Program-made: the position numbers and the translations under genes | DNA from: Alloactinosynnema sp. L-07 | GTDB taxonomy: Bacteria > Actinomycetota > Actinomycetes > Mycobacteriales > Pseudonocardiaceae | DNA: 64,000 bases | Assembly (NCBI RefSeq): GCF_900070365.1 | Contig: NZ_LN850107.1 | Coordinates: forward strand, 3,906,001-3,970,000 | Direction: 5' to 3' | Shown: one piece after another, positions 54,634 through 63,880 of the stretch | Layout of the letters: every line of letters starts with the position of its first letter | Numbering within the stretch: the first letter of the stretch is position 1 | Notes under the pieces: generated by a model | Told to the model about the DNA's origin: nothing | Databases searched by the model: none | What the model saw: the letters and a program-made list of their open reading frames with translations, nothing else

Positions 54634-54822
54634 GAAAGCGGTCCTCCGATCGGGAGCGGTGTGACGGGGGCGACGGCCTGTTCATGCCAGTCCCCGTGGT
54701 TCAGCTGACACACGCTCGCCGGGGCGTTAGCGTGCGAACGCGAAGCGGTTGGCTTCATGGCCCGCGGGACGTGAACAAGGAATCGCACGCGCCTACCTTC
54801 CGGCCGGACGCATGAGGTTTCG

Positions 54823-55491
54823 ATGACACGGGTGTTGGTCGTGGAAGACGACGAGGATCTGCGGGTCGCGGTGTCGGCCGAACTGCGGGCGGCGGGCCTG
54901 GTGGTGGACGCCGCCGCCGACCTCGCGACCGCCGACGCGAAGCTGCGTGACGGCGACCACAGCTGCGTCGTGTTCGACCGGATGCTGCCCGACGGCGACT
55001 CGATCGGCTACGTGCACCGGCGCAGACAGCAGGGCTGGGGCGTGCCGGTGCTGTTCCTGACCGCCCGCGACGCGCTCGCCGACCGGGTCGCCGGGTTCGA
55101 GCACGGCGGCGACGACTACCTGGTGAAGCCGTTCGCGATGGCCGAGCTGGCCGCGCGAGTGAGCAACCTGTGCGTTCGGGCGGGGTCGGGCAGGCCCTCG
55201 GTGCTGCGCCACGCCGACCTGGAGATGGACTGCGCGCGCCGGGAAGTGCGCCGCGCGGGGGTGCTGCTCACGCTGTCGGCCAAGGAGTTCGCCGTGCTGG
55301 AGTACCTGCTGGCCAGGGCCGAGACGGCGGTGCCGAGGGTGGACATCATCGAGCACTGCTGGGACGAGCAGACCGACCCCGCGTCTAATGTGGTCGATGT
55401 GGTGATCAAGCGTGTGCGGCGCAAGCTGCGGGAACCCGAGCTGATCCACACGGTGCGCGGGCGCGGCTACCGGCTCGGCACGCCGTCGTGA
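54823..55491 (+). CDS. OmpR-type response regulator
   Basis: Protein of 222 residues. Phosphoacceptor D52 (CVVFDRMLPDGDS), Lys in DDYLVKPFAMAELAARV, and a winged-helix output ending LREPELIHTVRGRGYRLG. GAGG precedes the ATG. Its stop overlaps the kinase start, making a normal two-component pair. The orphan regulator at 51665 is a paralogue, suggesting duplication with loss of one kinase. Confidence 0.92.
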   Translation: MTRVLVVEDDEDLRVAVSAELRAAGLVVDAAADLATADAKLRDGDHSCVVFDRMLPDGDSIGYVHRRRQQGWGVPVLFLTARDALADRVAGFEHGGDDYLVKPFAMAELAARVSNLCVRAGSGRPSVLRHADLEMDCARREVRRAGVLLTLSAKEFAVLEYLLARAETAVPRVDIIEHCWDEQTDPASNVVDVVIKRVRRKLREPELIHTVRGRGYRLGTPS

Positions 55492-56768
55492 GCGGATCGG
55501 CCGCCGACCGGCTGCGCAGGCTGCGCTGGGTATTGACCGCCCTGTTCACCGTGATGAACACGATCGGGCTCGTGGTGTTCGCGTGGCTGGTCATCCGGGA
55601 GGACGGCGAGCAGGGCACCCAGCGGCTCGACGCCGACCTGAAGCTGGTCACCTCGGCGGTGAGCAGGCAGATCACCTTCGACGGCGGCAACATCGGCACC
55701 AACCTGGTGAACACCGACGAACTCAACAACAGCTGCCCGCAGTTCGCGATCCTGCCCGGCGGCGCGCGCCAGTTCCGCGGCCACCTCAGCAACAAGATCT
55801 GCGTCGACGTCGACGGCGCGGTGCTCAACGGGCTCGCCGCGAGCGCGGTCAGCTCGGGCCGGGTGACCGTCGGCTTCCAGCGCGCCGTGGACGGCGGCCT
55901 GGTCCGGGTCAGGGTGGAACCGCTGCTCGACCCGGCCCGCACCTACATCGGCGCGGTGGTCGCCGTCGCCGACACGACCGACGTGCGGGCGAGCCACGAC
56001 CAGTTGGTCTTGCTGGTCATCGGCGGCTGCGTGGTGCTGATCGCCGCGATGGGGCTGGCGGGCCACCAGCTGTCCGGCCGGGCGATCCGGCCCGCGGCGG
56101 CGGCGTTGCAACAGCAGGAGGTGCTGTTGGCCGAGACCGCACACGACCTGCGCACCCCGGTCGCCGCGCTGCGAGCGCTGGCCGAGACCGCGGCGCGCAA
56201 CCCGCACGAACGGGCCGACCTGCTGCCCCGAACCGTGCGGCTGGCCGCCAGGATGGGCGGAATCATCGACGGCCTGCTCATGCGCGCCCGGCTCGCGGCC
56301 GGTGTGGAGCAACTGGCGATCCAGCCGGTGTGGCTCGATCAGCTCGTCCAGGGCGTTGTCGAGGAGACACCGACCGAAGGCGCCCAGATCACCGTCACCG
56401 CGGCCCCGACGATGGTGGCCGCCGACCCCACCCTGTTGCAGCGGGCGATCGCGAACCTGGTCGACAACGCCGTGCGCTACGGCCGCCACCCAGGCACCGA
56501 GGCGATCGTGCACATCACCGTCGCGGGCGGCACGGTCACCGTGGCCGACCACGGGCCGGGAATCTCCGCCGAGGTCGCCGAGGAGGCGTTCGACCGGTTC
56601 AGCAGCACCGGCGGCTCGTCCGGGCTCGGGCTGTCGATCGTGCGGTGGGTGGCCCAGGAACACGGCGGCACGCTCGCGGTCTACAACTCCGACGAGGGCG
56701 GGGCGATCTTCGAGCTGAGCCTGCCCGTCAGCCGACCACCCGGAACGACTGCCATGGCGGCAAGGTGA
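55488..56768 (+). CDS. Sensor histidine kinase
   Basis: Protein of 426 residues. Two membrane segments (about 14-36 and 164-188) flank an extracellular sensor domain with two cysteines (NNSCPQFA, NKICVDV). H-box LAETAHDLRTPVAALRA, N-box AIANLVDNAVRYG, G1 VADHGPGIS and G2 GLGLSIVRWVAQEHGG are complete. GTG start overlapping the response regulator stop. Its 3' end overlaps the convergent gene by 41 bases. Confidence 0.92.
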   Translation: MSGSAADRLRRLRWVLTALFTVMNTIGLVVFAWLVIREDGEQGTQRLDADLKLVTSAVSRQITFDGGNIGTNLVNTDELNNSCPQFAILPGGARQFRGHLSNKICVDVDGAVLNGLAASAVSSGRVTVGFQRAVDGGLVRVRVEPLLDPARTYIGAVVAVADTTDVRASHDQLVLLVIGGCVVLIAAMGLAGHQLSGRAIRPAAAALQQQEVLLAETAHDLRTPVAALRALAETAARNPHERADLLPRTVRLAARMGGIIDGLLMRARLAAGVEQLAIQPVWLDQLVQGVVEETPTEGAQITVTAAPTMVAADPTLLQRAIANLVDNAVRYGRHPGTEAIVHITVAGGTVTVADHGPGISAEVAEEAFDRFSSTGGSSGLGLSIVRWVAQEHGGTLAVYNSDEGGAIFELSLPVSRPPGTTAMAAR

Positions 56769-57162
56769 CCCAGTCGCCCGCCAGCTGGTAGGCGAGGTAA
56801 TAGGTGTAGTAGCCGGGTTCGGCGAACTCGCGGTCCAGCACGAACTCACGGGCGGTCGGACCGACCTCGACGTCGACCAGGTCGGGGAAGTCGTGGGCGG
56901 TGCCGAGGTCGTCGCGCACCTGCACAGTCAACCTGCGCAGGGTGACCGTTCGATCGGCGGTGACGGTGGCGCGCGCGGTCACGGTCTGGCCGACCTCGGG
57001 TGCTTCGGGCGCGAGCGTGAGGGGACCCGCGATGGTCAGCCCGCCGGTCGAGGTGACGGGGACGAGGTCCGGTTCGGTGAGCCGGGTCACCACGAACACC
57101 GTGACCGCTGCCAGCAGCACGGCGGCCGCGGCCAGGTAGAGGGGACGCGTGCGCGCCTGCAT
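56728..57162 (-). CDS. Small membrane-anchored exported protein downstream of the giant effector
   Basis: Protein of 144 residues. One N-terminal membrane segment (LYLAAAAVLLAAVTVFVVT) is followed by an Ig-like beta-sandwich (VGQTVTARATVTADRTVTLRRLTVQVRD, FAEPGYYTYYLAYQLAGDW). No family recognised. It lies 52 bases downstream of the 1952-residue protein on the same strand, the usual place of an immunity gene, but an extracellular structural role is equally possible. Confidence 0.7.
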   Translation of the reverse strand: MQARTRPLYLAAAAVLLAAVTVFVVTRLTEPDLVPVTSTGGLTIAGPLTLAPEAPEVGQTVTARATVTADRTVTLRRLTVQVRDDLGTAHDFPDLVDVEVGPTAREFVLDREFAEPGYYTYYLAYQLAGDWVTLPPWQSFRVVG

Positions 57163-57214
57163 CCGGGGCCCCTGCCGTCCGACGGGTGGTTTCGGGCCTC
57201 ACGCTACTGCGCCG

Positions 57215-60200
57215 TCACGGGTCGGGATTTATCGCCGCCGCGATGTTCCCTGGCCGCGGCGGAAACAGGTCCGGGCGGTCGGCGATCGCTTGGTCGAGTT
57301 CGGCCATCGCGCGGGCCAGCGGACGGGCGTTGCCGGTGCGTTCGGCGAGGTCGGTGTAGCGGGTGACCCAGTCGGTCAAAGTCATCAACCGGTTGAGCTC
57401 AGCCAGGCGGGACGGCAGCGTCGAGGCCCGGCCGGGGTTCGCGCGCAGGTCGGCGAGGGCTCGGTGGACGACGGCCCGGACCTGGTCGACCCGGCTGGGT
57501 GCACGCTCCTGGCGTGCGGGTTCCGGGTGGCCGAGTCGCTGGACCAGGGCCCGCACCCGGCCGATCGGGTCCGCCGGGCGGGTGGATGGCGGGAGCCGCG
57601 GAGTGGTGGCCTCGGTGATCAGGTCGACGAGGAATCTGGCCAGGGCCTCATGCTCGGCCCGCCGCGTCGCGGCCGCCGCTTCCTCCTTCGCCTCGGCCTT
57701 GCGGTCCTTCGCCGCGAGTTCGGCTTGCCGCTGCACCCACTTGGCGGGCGACATCGCGTTCTCGGCCACCGCGGCGGTCCCGGTCGCGGCGACGATCACC
57801 GGCGGCAGACCGAGCACGGCCGACACCACCGCGACCACCGCCGTCGCGACGATCCCGGGCGCCGATCCCGCCAACTCGTATTCCCAGAGGGAGGTCAGTC
57901 CCCCGGGCCGCGGCCCGAGTTCGGCCGCGGGAGCCAGCAGCGCGGGCACCGAGGCAGGGATGACTACGGGGTTCGGCTGTGCGCTTTCGGGACGGGTCAG
58001 GCTTCGCATCAGCCTGCGCAGCCGCCCCGGTCTCGCGGCGAGAGCGTCCTGAGCGGCCCGCTCGCGCACCTGGTTCTCCAGCGCGGCGATCACCGCCGCC
58101 GCGGTGGCCGCGCGGATCTCGTCCTCGGCCCGCTGGGTCGCCGCGCGGTCATGGTGGCCGCGAGCCTGGTACTCGACCTGATCGATCCGATTGTGCCTGG
58201 CCGCGATCAGCCCCACCACGGGCGCACCGAGCAGCGCCCGGAAACCGCCGTACAGCAGGAGTTCGACGTGCGCGCTCACCTGGCTCGCCAGGCTCGTCGG
58301 GTCGAAATCCGCCCGGCTCGACGGCGGCGGCAGCCTGCGGACGATCTGCAGGAAACCTTCGGCCAGCTCGGCGGCCATGAACGGCACCCTGCCCGCGTCG
58401 ACCAGGGCAGGCGGCCCGACCGGGTCGAGTCGCGAATGGACGACCTCGGCGGCGTGGGCCTCGATCATGGCTCGGGAAAGGTCTAGCAGACGGGCACTGG
58501 CGTCGACGTTGGTCAGCTCCGCCTCGGCTTTGCGGCGGGCGAGGTACCGGTCGACATAGGGAACAACCGCCACGGAGGCACCCAGGACCGCCCAGATCGA
58601 GTAGGCGGCGCCGACCGGCAACCCGATCGGCGCGGCGAGCAGGGCGAGCACGGCGGCGGCCGCCGCACCGGCAGGCACCGCCCGCCTGATCCGGTACGCC
58701 CGGATCCCGGGTGTGACAGCGGGTCTCGTCCCGTCTGGGGCCGGTTCGACTGCCAGCGCGCCACGTTGACGTGACTCGACCGCGTGACCAGGCGATCCGG
58801 AGCCGACTTGGCGCGACTCCGCGGGATTGTTGGGGCGCCCGGTGTTCGTCGGCTGGGCGGCTAGTCGGGCGAACAGCGGCTCCAGCAGGATCCGGCGCCG
58901 AACCGCGTTCTCGTGGGCGCGGACCGCGGCGTCGAAATCCTTGGCCTTGTTCTTCGCCGCGTCTTCCTGGCCCGCCACGCGGTGGTCGGTGTGCCCGCCT
59001 GCCACCGCCATGACTAAGCCGACCGCGGCGACGGCAAGGCCGCTGGCCGGGTTGAGCATCAGCGCCGTCGTGACGCCCGCGGCCAGTTGGGGCACGAACG
59101 TGCTCGCCAGCTTGGCCGACACGTACCACCCACGCGCGGCCACCCCACTGGGCGTCTCCCGGCGCGGTGGGGCGTGGCTGCGGACGGCGGCCACGACGTC
59201 GTCGTCGGGCAGTGCGTCGGCGCGGTAGTCGGCGCCGGGCTGGTTGGGGTCCAGACCCGCGCCCTCGATCAGCGCTCCCATGATCTCGCGCAGCCGGGCC
59301 CGCCTGCGCGGCCGCCAGCGCCCCGTCTCATCGAGTTGCCGCGCGGTGGCGCGTAGCTGCGCGCGGGTGCCATGGTCGGCGGGCGACAGTGTGGGCTCGG
59401 CGTGCGCGTCGGTGTCGGCGTCGAGGAAGTCCTGGCCGACGGTGCTGCCCGCGAGGACCTCGGCGGCGGCGGCGATCCGGTAGGCGAGCAGGCCGGGTAT
59501 GACGTCGGCGTGCGCCTGGTCGGACACGGTGATCGCCGCACTGTTGTTCGCCGAGTCAAGGGTGATATGGACGAGGCGGCCGCCCGCGAGGCTGCCGGAC
59601 CGCACGGTCACGAAGAAGGAGCTCCCGTCCACCCGGGTCACCCGATACCCGACACCTTCCGGCGTGATGGCGGCCATCCCGGCATCGCCTGCCACCCGCC
59701 GGATCGCGGCGTGCGCCTGCGCGTGCACCACAGATGGTTCCGGCCGCCGCCGATCCACCACCCCCTCCGGCGCGGCCGGATCGGTGACAGCCGAATCCTT
59801 CGCGGCCGGGGTGACGGGCGACGTGGTGGGCAGGCCGCCGTTGTCCTCGGTGACCATCATCTCGAAGCCGCTGTACAGGCTCAGGTCGGCGAAGGTGTTG
59901 TTCTGCCCGTCGACGAAATAGACCTCGCCGTCGATGTTGACCGCGTTGAACACGTGCCCTGGCGCCGGAGTCCCGTCCAGCTGCCGCCCGCCGTGGACGA
60001 TCGCGCGCGCGCCGGGGCCGAGTTCGCGCAGCCGCAGGACCATCTCGGCGATCGAGTCGACCGGCTGGAAGGTGGCGCCGGGCACCCCGGCCGCCTCGGC
60101 CAGCCTGGCCGCCCAACCCACTCGCCCGTGGTGCGGACCGCGTGCGTTGGCCTGCGTCGGGGTCTGGTTCGGGTCGGCGAGGTAGGCGTCGGTCGCGGCG

Positions 60201-63073
60201 GCGGTCTCCTGGCAGTTGGTCCGATACCCGTTGAACCAAACACTGTCCTCGCTGTGGAACTCCGGGTTGACCGCCCCCAGCTGGGGAAACAGCTTGCCCA
60301 GCAACCCTTTCGGCGCGTTGCCCGCGTGCACGCCGCCGGGGCGCAGTTCCTCTGGCTGGAACAGGGCGCGGGTGTAGGTCTCGGTCCGGTGCGCCCACTC
60401 CGGATCGATGCCCTTCTCACCGGTCTTCAGGTCGTAGTTGTGCACGACCACGGGCGTGCCGTCCTGCATCAGGTCGAGGGTGATGTCCGGCTCGTTGGAC
60501 TGCTGATACCGCGCGACGCCGAAGTCGGTGAGCAGGTTGTGGAAGTCGGGATCGAACTGGACCGCGGGTTCGGCCCGCAGCTGGTAGTCCTTGGCGTGCG
60601 GGCCGAGGATCTCGGCTCCGCGAGCGGCCAGTTTCGCCGCGAGCAACTGGTGGATCTTGGTGCCCCGATCCTGGGCGGTGATCCCGGACTTCTTCAGCTG
60701 CGCCACCCGCTGGTGCGCGTAACGCTCCTTGTCCTTGAGCTTGCCGAGCGAGTCCTGGTCGACCCCGGCCTTCGCCGCCGCTTGCCGAGCCTCGGTCGCC
60801 GCCTTGGCCTTGGCCTCGGCCTCGGCGATGGCCACCGCCCGCACCCCCGGATCCTGCCGCGCGTGCCGAGCGTCGAACTCCGCCACCGCCTCGTCCACCA
60901 ACCGCCGCAACGCGGGCGCGATGTGCGCCCGCACCACCTGCACCGCGAGCACCCTGGGAACGCTGCGCAGGGGCAGGTTCCGCTGGATGTCGGCGGGGAG
61001 AAGACCGTGGGTGACCAACTGTGCCCGCAGGTCGGCCCAGGTGACCCCGCTTTCCCGCATCAGGGCGCGGAGTTTCTCCACCGGGTCCGGGCTCTGGATC
61101 GCCGACACCAGTTCGGCGGGGGTGAGCGCGGCCGACGACTGGGTGGGTGTGGTTGGAGAGGGCGGGGACGGCTGAGCGGACGAGACGGGCTGGGCGGACG
61201 GGGCCGCCCCAGGGGCCGGAGTGGGTTGAGCAGGGGCGGTCGGTTCAGTGGAAGGAGTGGGCTGAGCGGCGGCGGGCGCGTTCGCGGTGGGCTGACCGGC
61301 GTCAGTGGGTGCGGTGGGTTCCACGGCGGGCGCGGCCGAGTCGGTTGACACAGTGGAGTGGGTGGACTCAGCGGAATCGGTTGGGTCGTGGGAACCTGCC
61401 GACTTGGCGGTCGCGGTGGTGTTGGTTCCGGCCGCCCGATGCGAACCTGCGGGCGCGGCCGCTAGGGGCCCTACGGCCGTGTGCTGCGCGGATCCGGCCG
61501 TACCGGTCGCGGTCGGGTTGGTCGTGTCGCTTGACTGAGTGGCAGGCGCGTCGCCAGGCTGAGCAGCTGCTTCCGTACTTGTCGCGCCCGTTGTGGACGA
61601 TGCGTGTGACGTGTCTACAGTGGATGATTGATCGGTGGTGGTTGGGGCCTGCTCGTTGTCGGAGTTGACTGCCGAACTTTCGTCAGACCCACCGGAAACA
61701 GCCTCCGTCGAGGCGCTCGAACTACCCGTGTCCACGTCGATGCCTGCCGCGACGTCCGAACTCGTCCCCACGCCCGCACTGGCCGCCGAGCCCGAGCCGA
61801 CATCCACGCCCGCACCGGCCCCTGAAGTCGAACCAGCACCGACGCCCGACCCAGCGCCCGTCGCTGAACCAGCACCGATCCCCGAACCAGCGCCCGCCTC
61901 AGAACCAGCACCCGCCGCCGACTCAGCGCCCGCCGAGCCCGCCGAGCCTGAGTCCGAACCCGCCGACGTGGTGGTCGGGGTCGCCGCCTCCGACGGCGGT
62001 CCCCCAGGCGGTGGCCCGCTCGTCTGGTCCCCGCCAGGACCATCAGGCCCGCCCGGCGGTGCCCCAGCCGGAGACGGCCCGTTCGACACCTCCACCGCGG
62101 GAGCGTTCCGGTTCACCACCGCTTCATTCAGTTGCGTGCCCGCGTACTGGCCGTTCGCGCGCATCGAACCCATCGCGCCCGCGGCGAAGCCGTCGTCCTT
62201 GATGGCCTTGGCGTAGGCGCCCGCGTCGACCAGGGCGCCCAGGTTTCCGCTGGTGATGCTGTTCGCGGCGTGGCTGGCGACCGGCGATGTGATGGCGTTG
62301 GTGGTGAAGGAGCTCGCGGCGACGTTGGCGGCGTTGGTCTGCGGCAGGTTGGTAACCTTGTTGACCCCGGGCACGTGCCGCAGGCCGCGCCCGAGCGGCT
62401 CGCCGAGGGCGCCACCCAGTGCCGCCGTGCCGGTCTGTTTGTAGTCGTGGCTCTCGCGGTAGCCCTGTCGGATGCTCAGCTGCTGCCCGAGGTAGTCGAT
62501 CCCGAATTCCTCAAGGCTCTCCTTCGCGACCGCCCCAACAAATTTGGGGACCTTGCCGAGTTTGTTCGCCGCCGCGCCGATTCGGGCGGCCAGGGCGACG
62601 AAGCGGGCGATGTTGGCCGACATCCTCGCGGCGAACAGTGCCATTCCGAACGGACCGCCGAGCGCCGCGAGGGCGAACAGGGCGACGTTCAGCGCGATCT
62701 CGACCCGGATCTGGTTCTTGGTGTCGGCGAGCTGCTGGGCGTAGTCGCGGCAGAACTTCGCGATCTCCTTCATCGCCGTGACCAGGGCGTCGAGCCCCTC
62801 GCCCGACGAGCCGTGGCCGCCGTGATTGAGCGCCTGGGTGTTCGCGTACTGCTGGAACCCCGCCGAGTCCGGCCAACTCCGCAGCAGGTCCCGCGCCGCG
62901 GCGTCCGAGGTCTTGATCGCGGTTTCCAGGGCGGTGGCCGCGCTCGCCCAGGCGTCGCCGAGGGCTTTGGCGTCGGATTCGCTGTCCGGGGGCCAGATGG
63001 CGTCCTTGGCGTTGCCGCCGACGTTGACGACCCAGTCCCACAGGTCGCAGAAGGGCTCGGTGATATCGATCAT
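57215..63073 (-). CDS. Giant type VII secretion-type polymorphic toxin-like protein (Tox-PL and possible nuclease domains)
   Basis: Protein of 1952 residues. 1-250: WXG100/CpnT-like helical N-terminus. About 330-680: low-complexity Gly/Ser/Ala/Thr/Pro linker. About 690-910: charged helices, then PDITLDL (from 862) with YDLKTG (880-885), which fits a PD-(D/E)xK nuclease. About 930-1075: papain-like glutamine deamidase (Tox-PL) with C954 (NCQETAAAT), H1040 (GHVFNAVN) and D near 1054 (YFVDGQNN). About 1300-1950: three hydrophobic hairpins, near 1314-1365, 1464-1510 and 1734-1772, each followed by a charged helix. Toxin domains are usually C-terminal, so the 900-residue tail is odd. ATG overlaps the WXG-like gene stop. 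Confidence 0.82.
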   Translation of the reverse strand: MIDITEPFCDLWDWVVNVGGNAKDAIWPPDSESDAKALGDAWASAATALETAIKTSDAAARDLLRSWPDSAGFQQYANTQALNHGGHGSSGEGLDALVTAMKEIAKFCRDYAQQLADTKNQIRVEIALNVALFALAALGGPFGMALFAARMSANIARFVALAARIGAAANKLGKVPKFVGAVAKESLEEFGIDYLGQQLSIRQGYRESHDYKQTGTAALGGALGEPLGRGLRHVPGVNKVTNLPQTNAANVAASSFTTNAITSPVASHAANSITSGNLGALVDAGAYAKAIKDDGFAAGAMGSMRANGQYAGTQLNEAVVNRNAPAVEVSNGPSPAGAPPGGPDGPGGDQTSGPPPGGPPSEAATPTTTSAGSDSGSAGSAGAESAAGAGSEAGAGSGIGAGSATGAGSGVGAGSTSGAGAGVDVGSGSAASAGVGTSSDVAAGIDVDTGSSSASTEAVSGGSDESSAVNSDNEQAPTTTDQSSTVDTSHASSTTGATSTEAAAQPGDAPATQSSDTTNPTATGTAGSAQHTAVGPLAAAPAGSHRAAGTNTTATAKSAGSHDPTDSAESTHSTVSTDSAAPAVEPTAPTDAGQPTANAPAAAQPTPSTEPTAPAQPTPAPGAAPSAQPVSSAQPSPPSPTTPTQSSAALTPAELVSAIQSPDPVEKLRALMRESGVTWADLRAQLVTHGLLPADIQRNLPLRSVPRVLAVQVVRAHIAPALRRLVDEAVAEFDARHARQDPGVRAVAIAEAEAKAKAATEARQAAAKAGVDQDSLGKLKDKERYAHQRVAQLKKSGITAQDRGTKIHQLLAAKLAARGAEILGPHAKDYQLRAEPAVQFDPDFHNLLTDFGVARYQQSNEPDITLDLMQDGTPVVVHNYDLKTGEKGIDPEWAHRTETYTRALFQPEELRPGGVHAGNAPKGLLGKLFPQLGAVNPEFHSEDSVWFNGYRTNCQETAAATDAYLADPNQTPTQANARGPHHGRVGWAARLAEAAGVPGATFQPVDSIAEMVLRLRELGPGARAIVHGGRQLDGTPAPGHVFNAVNIDGEVYFVDGQNNTFADLSLYSGFEMMVTEDNGGLPTTSPVTPAAKDSAVTDPAAPEGVVDRRRPEPSVVHAQAHAAIRRVAGDAGMAAITPEGVGYRVTRVDGSSFFVTVRSGSLAGGRLVHITLDSANNSAAITVSDQAHADVIPGLLAYRIAAAAEVLAGSTVGQDFLDADTDAHAEPTLSPADHGTRAQLRATARQLDETGRWRPRRRARLREIMGALIEGAGLDPNQPGADYRADALPDDDVVAAVRSHAPPRRETPSGVAARGWYVSAKLASTFVPQLAAGVTTALMLNPASGLAVAAVGLVMAVAGGHTDHRVAGQEDAAKNKAKDFDAAVRAHENAVRRRILLEPLFARLAAQPTNTGRPNNPAESRQVGSGSPGHAVESRQRGALAVEPAPDGTRPAVTPGIRAYRIRRAVPAGAAAAAVLALLAAPIGLPVGAAYSIWAVLGASVAVVPYVDRYLARRKAEAELTNVDASARLLDLSRAMIEAHAAEVVHSRLDPVGPPALVDAGRVPFMAAELAEGFLQIVRRLPPPSSRADFDPTSLASQVSAHVELLLYGGFRALLGAPVVGLIAARHNRIDQVEYQARGHHDRAATQRAEDEIRAATAAAVIAALENQVRERAAQDALAARPGRLRRLMRSLTRPESAQPNPVVIPASVPALLAPAAELGPRPGGLTSLWEYELAGSAPGIVATAVVAVVSAVLGLPPVIVAATGTAAVAENAMSPAKWVQRQAELAAKDRKAEAKEEAAAATRRAEHEALARFLVDLITEATTPRLPPSTRPADPIGRVRALVQRLGHPEPARQERAPSRVDQVRAVVHRALADLRANPGRASTLPSRLAELNRLMTLTDWVTRYTDLAERTGNARPLARAMAELDQAIADRPDLFPPRPGNIAAAINPDP

Positions 63074-63393
63074 TGGAAGGGGCGCGTCGCGGCGGCTTCA
63101 CCGTCCAGGTATCCGTCGACCGCGGACTTCCCGTTGTCGGCCAGCGTCCCGTAGTGCCCGGGGACCTGGCGCGCGGCGGTGGCCAGCGAGTCGGCGGCCT
63201 CGCGGTAGTTCTTCATGAACGCCTCGCCCATCGGGCCCTGGCCGATCTGGCCCGGACTCTTGATCTTCCCGTCCGAGGTCGCCCACGCGGTGCCGAAGTC
63301 GACACCTTTGGCGCGCAAGGCATTCAGGTGGACCACGGCCTCATCGGTGTCGATGTCGATGAGGCCGTCGCCATTGTGGTCCTTCTTGGTCAT
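63070..63393 (-). CDS. WXG100-like/ESX-associated small protein with EF-hand-like loop
   Basis: Protein of 107 residues. It begins MTKKDHNGDGLIDIDTDEAV, whose DxNxDGxID spacing matches a calcium-binding EF-hand or dockerin loop. The remainder is helical (NYREAADSLATAARQVPGHYGTLADNGKSAVDGYLD), as in ESX substrates and chaperones. It is coupled to the giant effector gene (ATGA overlap) and follows the EbfC-like gene by 2 bases. It is probably co-secreted or a folding partner. Confidence 0.7.
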   Translation of the reverse strand: MTKKDHNGDGLIDIDTDEAVVHLNALRAKGVDFGTAWATSDGKIKSPGQIGQGPMGEAFMKNYREAADSLATAARQVPGHYGTLADNGKSAVDGYLDGEAAATRPFQ

Positions 63394-63395
63394 GG

Positions 63396-63770
63396 TCAGA
63401 CCCGTCCCGACTGGCGGTCCAGCGCGTGCAGGAACGGGTCGAAGGTCAGCTCCGCGCTCTCGGCTGACGTGTTCGGCGGCAGGAACTCCTCGACCAGGGC
63501 GAAAGTCTGCGCACGCGCCTGCAGGGCGGCCTGCCGGACGGTGTCGGTGATGGACTCGGCGAGCGCCTCGGAGTCGGTGTGCCGGTAGATCCGTGGATCG
63601 AGCCACAGTTCGACCAGTTCTCCGTTCGCGCCGACGGTGGCGCTGATCAGGCCGTCCGCGGAATCCGCGGTCGCGCGGATGTCCACCATCCGTCGCTGGA
63701 TCGACCTGACGTCGTCGGCCAGCCGCTCGTACTCGGCGTACATGCCGAGGTGCAGCGTCGTCTCCTCCAC
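63396..63770 (-). CDS. YbaB/EbfC-like protein of the ESX effector locus
   Basis: Protein of 124 residues. The pattern RSIQRRMVDIRATADSADGLISATVGANGELVELWLDPRIYR matches the YbaB/EbfC fold, widely found upstream of type VII effectors in actinomycetes. The nucleoid-binding role of true EbfC is not assumed here. The GTG start at 63770 has GGGAGG close upstream; a later ATG (MYAEYERL) is possible. First gene of EbfC-like, WXG-like, effector, small exported protein. Confidence 0.8.
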   Translation of the reverse strand: MEETTLHLGMYAEYERLADDVRSIQRRMVDIRATADSADGLISATVGANGELVELWLDPRIYRHTDSEALAESITDTVRQAALQARAQTFALVEEFLPPNTSAESAELTFDPFLHALDRQSGRV

Positions 63771-63880
63771 CGTGCCTCCCGATCTTCCCCGTCACCCGAG
63801 TGTCGGCCGCCCCGCGACGCCCGGACCCGCCGTGGCCGCTTGCGGCCATACCGCCGGAGCGCGCCTGGGACGGCCCGACG

